From positions 1 to 62,828 of the forward strand of contig QOZS01000034.1 in the NCBI GenBank assembly GCA_003576705.1: a stretch of DNA of 62,828 nucleotides, written 5' to 3'. The notes beneath the pieces are model-generated. The model made no database searches, had not been told where the DNA came from, and saw nothing but the letters and a program-made list of their open reading frames with translations. This DNA comes from Desertibaculum subflavum (lineage in GTDB: Bacteria; Pseudomonadota; Alphaproteobacteria; Ferrovibrionales; Ferrovibrionaceae). The stretch's first letter is position 1, and each line of letters starts with the position of its first letter. Below, one piece after another: positions 59,939 through 62,828 of this stretch. The translations under genes and the position numbers were made by a program.

Positions 59939-61213
59939 TCAGCGGTCGGTGAGGCGGAGCTCGATGCGGCGGTTGCGGCGGAAGGCGATCTCGTCGCGGC
60001 CGGAATCCAGCGGCTGATATTCGGCGAAGCCCGTTGCGGCGAGATGGCCGGACGGAACGCCCTGCGCTTCCAGGAAGCGCGTCACCGCGATGGCCCGTGC
60101 GACCGAAAGCTCCCAATTGGACGGAAACTGCGCGGTGCGGATCGGGATGACGTCGGTATGGCCGTCGACCCGGAGGATCCACGGCACATCCTTCGGAATG
60201 CGCCCGGCGATTTCGAGCAGCGCGCGGGCGAGCTTGCGCAGCTGCTCCTTGGCGCCGTCCGAAAGCTCGGCCGAACCCTGGTCGAACAGCACCTCGGACT
60301 GGAACACGAAACGGTCGCCGACGATGGTGATGTCGCGCCGGTCGCCCAGAATCTCGCGCAGCCGCCCGAAGAATTCCGAGCGGTAGCGCGACAGCTCCTC
60401 GACTTTCTGGGCCAGCGCGAGGTTGAGGCGCTTGCCGAGATCGGCGATCTGCGCCTGGGCTTCCTTGTCCTTGACCTCGGCCACCTGCAGCGCCTGTTCC
60501 AGGCGCGCGAGCTGCTGGCGCAGCGCCAGGATCTGCTGGTTCAACACCGCGACCTGGGCCTGCGCCTCGGTGGTCAGCTGCTTCTGGCTCTCGGCCTCTT
60601 CCTGCTTGCCGAGATAGAGCGCCTGCAGCTCCGACAGGCGGGTCTCGCGCGCCTCCAGCTCCTTCTGCGCCAGCGCGGTGCGCTCCGCCTCGGCGGCGAG
60701 CCGCGCCTCCAGCTCCTTCGACCGGTCGCGCAGCTGGGTGATCTCGCCGGCCTTGGCGGCGACATCGGCCTCCAGCGTCTCCTTCACCTTGCGCAACGCC
60801 TCGATGTCGCGCTTGAGCCGCTCGACTTCGGCGAGCTGAACCTTGATCTCGCCTTCCGAGCGCCGCGCCTCCGCCTCGGCGCCTTCGGCCCGGCGGGTCA
60901 GCGCGTCGATGCGCAGCGCCAGCTCGTCGCGGGCGCTGGTCGCTTGCTGCAAGGTGGCCGAGAGCTCGGCCAGGTTGGCGCGCAGCTCGACCGTCGTCCG
61001 CTTCTCCAGCGACAGCATCTCGGCCAGCTCGGCGACCTGCTGGTTCAGCCGCGCCAGCGCCTCGTCGCGGCCCGACAGCACCTGCGACAGAACGAACTGC
61101 GCGATGGCGAAGACGACCAGCAGGAAGACGATGACCAGCAGCAGGGTCGACAGCACGTCGACATAGCCGGGCCAGGGCTCGCTGGCGGGGCGGATCGAAC
61201 GGCCGCGCGCCAC
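59939..61213 (-). CDS. MotB/OmpA-like peptidoglycan-binding protein with long coiled coil
   Basis: This encodes a 424-residue inner-membrane protein. A short basic N-terminus is followed by one helix (~18-45) with Asp19 in PGYVDVLSTLLLV, the position of the proton-carrying Asp of MotB/TolR. A long coiled coil (~48-285) then leads to an OmpA-C peptidoglycan-binding domain (~295-424) with LFDQGSAEL, DGHTDVIPI, NWELSVARA and RRNRRIEL. The coiled coil is far longer than in flagellar MotB. Encoded 3 bases after the MotA/TolQ-like gene, the pair is probably an ion-driven stator. No flagellar genes are nearby. Confidence 0.88.
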   Translation of the reverse strand: MARGRSIRPASEPWPGYVDVLSTLLLVIVFLLVVFAIAQFVLSQVLSGRDEALARLNQQVAELAEMLSLEKRTTVELRANLAELSATLQQATSARDELALRIDALTRRAEGAEAEARRSEGEIKVQLAEVERLKRDIEALRKVKETLEADVAAKAGEITQLRDRSKELEARLAAEAERTALAQKELEARETRLSELQALYLGKQEEAESQKQLTTEAQAQVAVLNQQILALRQQLARLEQALQVAEVKDKEAQAQIADLGKRLNLALAQKVEELSRYRSEFFGRLREILGDRRDITIVGDRFVFQSEVLFDQGSAELSDGAKEQLRKLARALLEIAGRIPKDVPWILRVDGHTDVIPIRTAQFPSNWELSVARAIAVTRFLEAQGVPSGHLAATGFAEYQPLDSGRDEIAFRRNRRIELRLTDR

Positions 61214-61216
61214 AGG

Positions 61217-62368
61217 CTACCTCCGGCTCTCGTCCTCGGCGATGGCCGCGATGGTGCGGGCCAGCAGCTTGATCTCGCTCCGGATCTCGGAGACGGCGTG
61301 CTGGCGCCCCTCGGACAGCTCGCCGAGCAGCCGGCCGACATAGACTTCGAGATTGCGCAGATGGCCCCGGCTCGCCGGATCGAGGCCGCTCGCTTCGCCA
61401 CCCTGCGCCAGCTTCTGCAGCACCGGCCGCATCTCGATCTGATGCTCGGCCAGCTTCACCAGCAATTCCTGCTGGGTACGCATGTGGTCGGTCAGCGCGG
61501 CGAGGCGCTCGGATAGGGTGAGCACCGCCTGGTTGACCTGGCCGCGGCCTTCCTCGGAGCGGCCGATGGTGCGCTGCAGGTTCTCCAGGCTGTCGGCGGT
61601 CTGTTCCAGCAGCGCCCGCACATAGGCCGGCACCGAGGCATCGCCGTCGATCGCCGCCATGCCGGAGGCGTACTTGGTCATGCCGGCGAGCCATTCCTCG
61701 AGCTCGTTGTAGAACCGGTTCTGGGCGCGGCTCGCCTGCAGATCGAGGAAGCCCAGCACCAGCGAGCCGGTGAGGCCGAACAGCGAGGACGAGAAGGCCG
61801 TGCCCATGCCGCCGAGCGGGCGTTCCAGGCCGCGCTTCAGGTCGTCGAACAGCCGGGCGAAATCGCCGCCCGCCGGCGACAGCGCCTTGATCGCGTCGCC
61901 GACCGAGCCGACGGTTTCGAGCAGGCCCCAGAACGTGCCGAGCAGGCCGAGGAAGACCAGAAGCCCGATCAGGTAGCGCGCGGTGTCGCGCGATTCGTCG
62001 AGCCTGGAGCCGACCGAATCGAGCAAGGTCCGGCTCGACAGCGCCGACAGGCTGAGGCGGCCGGGCCGTTCGCTCATGGCGGTCAGCGGCGCGAGCGGCG
62101 CGAGCAGGGTCGGCGGCGCCTGCACCGGCAGCGCCTGGCCGGCGCCGGCGCGGCGGAACTGCTCCAGCCAATCCACCGCCGGGCCGAGCTTGACCACCTG
62201 CACGTAGATGTAGACGACGCCGAGCAGGAACACGCCCGCGATCAGGCCGTTGATCCATGGATTGACCAGGAAGGCGCGCACCAGGCTCGGCATCAGCACC
62301 GCCGCGCCCACGGCGATGACGACCAGGAACAGCGACATGCGAACCAGATAAGCGCGCGGCGTGGTCAT
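61217..62368 (-). CDS. MotA/TolQ/ExbB-like proton channel family protein
   Basis: This encodes a 383-residue membrane protein. Two helices lie near the N-terminus (~13-33, ~38-60). The MotA/TolQ/ExbB core (~125-215) has YLIGLLVFLGLLGTFWGLLETV and GGMGTAFSSSLFGLTGSLVLGFLDL in part. A long soluble C-terminal tail (~220-383) contains coiled-coil heptads. In known systems such proteins form a five-subunit ring that turns ion flow into movement with a MotB/TolR partner, which is encoded 3 bases downstream. The long tail is unlike ExbB/TolQ and recalls motors with a cytoplasmic stem. Confidence 0.88.
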   Translation of the reverse strand: MTTPRAYLVRMSLFLVVIAVGAAVLMPSLVRAFLVNPWINGLIAGVFLLGVVYIYVQVVKLGPAVDWLEQFRRAGAGQALPVQAPPTLLAPLAPLTAMSERPGRLSLSALSSRTLLDSVGSRLDESRDTARYLIGLLVFLGLLGTFWGLLETVGSVGDAIKALSPAGGDFARLFDDLKRGLERPLGGMGTAFSSSLFGLTGSLVLGFLDLQASRAQNRFYNELEEWLAGMTKYASGMAAIDGDASVPAYVRALLEQTADSLENLQRTIGRSEEGRGQVNQAVLTLSERLAALTDHMRTQQELLVKLAEHQIEMRPVLQKLAQGGEASGLDPASRGHLRNLEVYVGRLLGELSEGRQHAVSEIRSEIKLLARTIAAIAEDESRR

Positions 62369-62419
62369 GCCCGCTGTCTTACCATCGATTGCGGAGAATC
62401 CGCGGCGCCTTTCACCGGA

Positions 62420-62828
62420 TCAGCGCCCGATCGACACGATGTCGACCCGGTCCGCCGGACCGGAATCGCCGGGCGCGCCCAGCGCGGTGACATTGATGCG
62501 GGCCACGGCGACGTTCTGGTCGCCGAGGAAGCGCCGCACAGCGAGCGCGCGCGACAGCGACAGGCGGCGCGCCGCCGTGCCGTCCTTCACCTCGGCCGCA
62601 TAGGCCTTGACGTTGATGCGTTCGTCGCTGCCGGCGAGCCGCTTGGCCAGCTGCGCGAGCTGGGTCTGGGCGCCCGGGGTCAGCACCTCCTCGCCGGGCC
62701 CGAAGCCGACCCGCAGCAGCATCGGCCCTTCGGCGGCCGGCGTCGGCGCCATGCCCGGCGCCGCGGCCACCTTACGGCCGGGCGGCGGCGCCGGCGGGAT
62801 CACCGTCGAGTCGGCCGGCGCCACGGCG
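62420..62828 (-). CDS. OmpA-like C-terminal domain protein, partial
   Basis: Only the last ~136 residues lie in the window; the N-terminus is beyond its end. The visible part has a Pro-rich linker, then an OmpA/peptidoglycan-binding domain (GFGPGEEVLTPGA, AAEVKDGTAARRLSLSRALAVRRFL in part, a late NVTALGAPGD and RVDIVSIGR). The usual NxRRVE end is shortened. It is upstream of the MotA-like gene on the same strand with a 51-base gap, so it may be the first known gene of the same operon, adding a second peptidoglycan contact. Confidence 0.75.
   Translation of the reverse strand, partial: AVAPADSTVIPPAPPPGRKVAAAPGMAPTPAAEGPMLLRVGFGPGEEVLTPGAQTQLAQLAKRLAGSDERINVKAYAAEVKDGTAARRLSLSRALAVRRFLGDQNVAVARINVTALGAPGDSGPADRVDIVSIGR

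Noticed and set aside
59939..62828. A Zorya-type phage defence system
   Set aside because: MotA/MotB-like genes with long coiled coils fit in outline, but no helicase or nuclease partner lies in the window. The ZorC/ZorD identity cannot be tested.

Overview
This is a high-GC, densely coded stretch of bacterial chromosome. The gene set points to an alphaproteobacterium, most likely Rhodospirillales-like (Azospirillum/Inquilinus/Dongia type). The pointers are the DUF177-rpmF-plsX-fabH-ihfA-merR run, an HWE-type kinase, dapD/dapE, a B12-dependent ribonucleotide reductase and very weak -10 boxes. The family-level placement is inference; no rRNA or other phylogenetic marker was compared. There is one tRNA (Pro, GGG). 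I see no CRISPR array, insertion sequence, phage or integrase.

Layout. 0.4-10.3 kb: mixed housekeeping and small metabolism (lipoprotein, Nudix, NodB-like protein, phytanoyl-CoA-type dioxygenase, CYTH-CHAD, ketopantoate-reductase family, class II aldolase, prfC). 10.3-19.8 kb: a transport and catabolism locus, all on the minus strand. It holds a cupin plus a branched-chain-type ABC importer (binding protein, two permeases, two normal ATPases and a third ATPase lacking the ABC signature), a LacI-family regulator, and a haloacid-dehalogenase / Asp-Glu-type racemase / PLP desulfhydrase operon. Two near-identical perfect palindromes, one before lacI and one before the cupin gene, overlap promoter-like -10 boxes and suggest one small regulon. 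19.8-32.1 kb: peroxiredoxin, a DsbD-N-like protein, YqgE, an Asp-box protein, a Slam-like outer-membrane barrel, TauE/SafE, a second polysaccharide deacetylase, two DMT exporters, an LLM oxidoreductase, YetF, a nitroreductase and HxlR.

32.1-49.4 kb: a signalling island with five histidine kinases and no free-standing DNA-binding response regulator. It includes an ethylene-receptor-like kinase whose copper-ligand Cys is Thr, an HWE kinase with REC domains at both ends, and a 2093-residue soluble kinase with eleven 92-residue poly-HAMP repeats (a 3.0-kb DNA tandem repeat) and three REC domains. A three-gene operon for a small helix-turn-helix-like protein and two DUF5985-type membrane proteins, and an FAD monooxygenase, sit inside it.

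49.6-59.9 kb: core genes (tRNA-Pro, merR-like, ihfA, fabH, plsX, rpmF, DUF177, trmJ, nrdJ, dapD, dapE). 59.9 kb to the end: a MotA/TolQ-like channel with a MotB/OmpA-like coiled-coil partner and a second OmpA-like gene cut by the window edge. This is probably an ion-driven envelope complex of unknown job.

All functions are assigned from sequence motifs read by eye. Promoters and operators are pattern matches and have not been tested.
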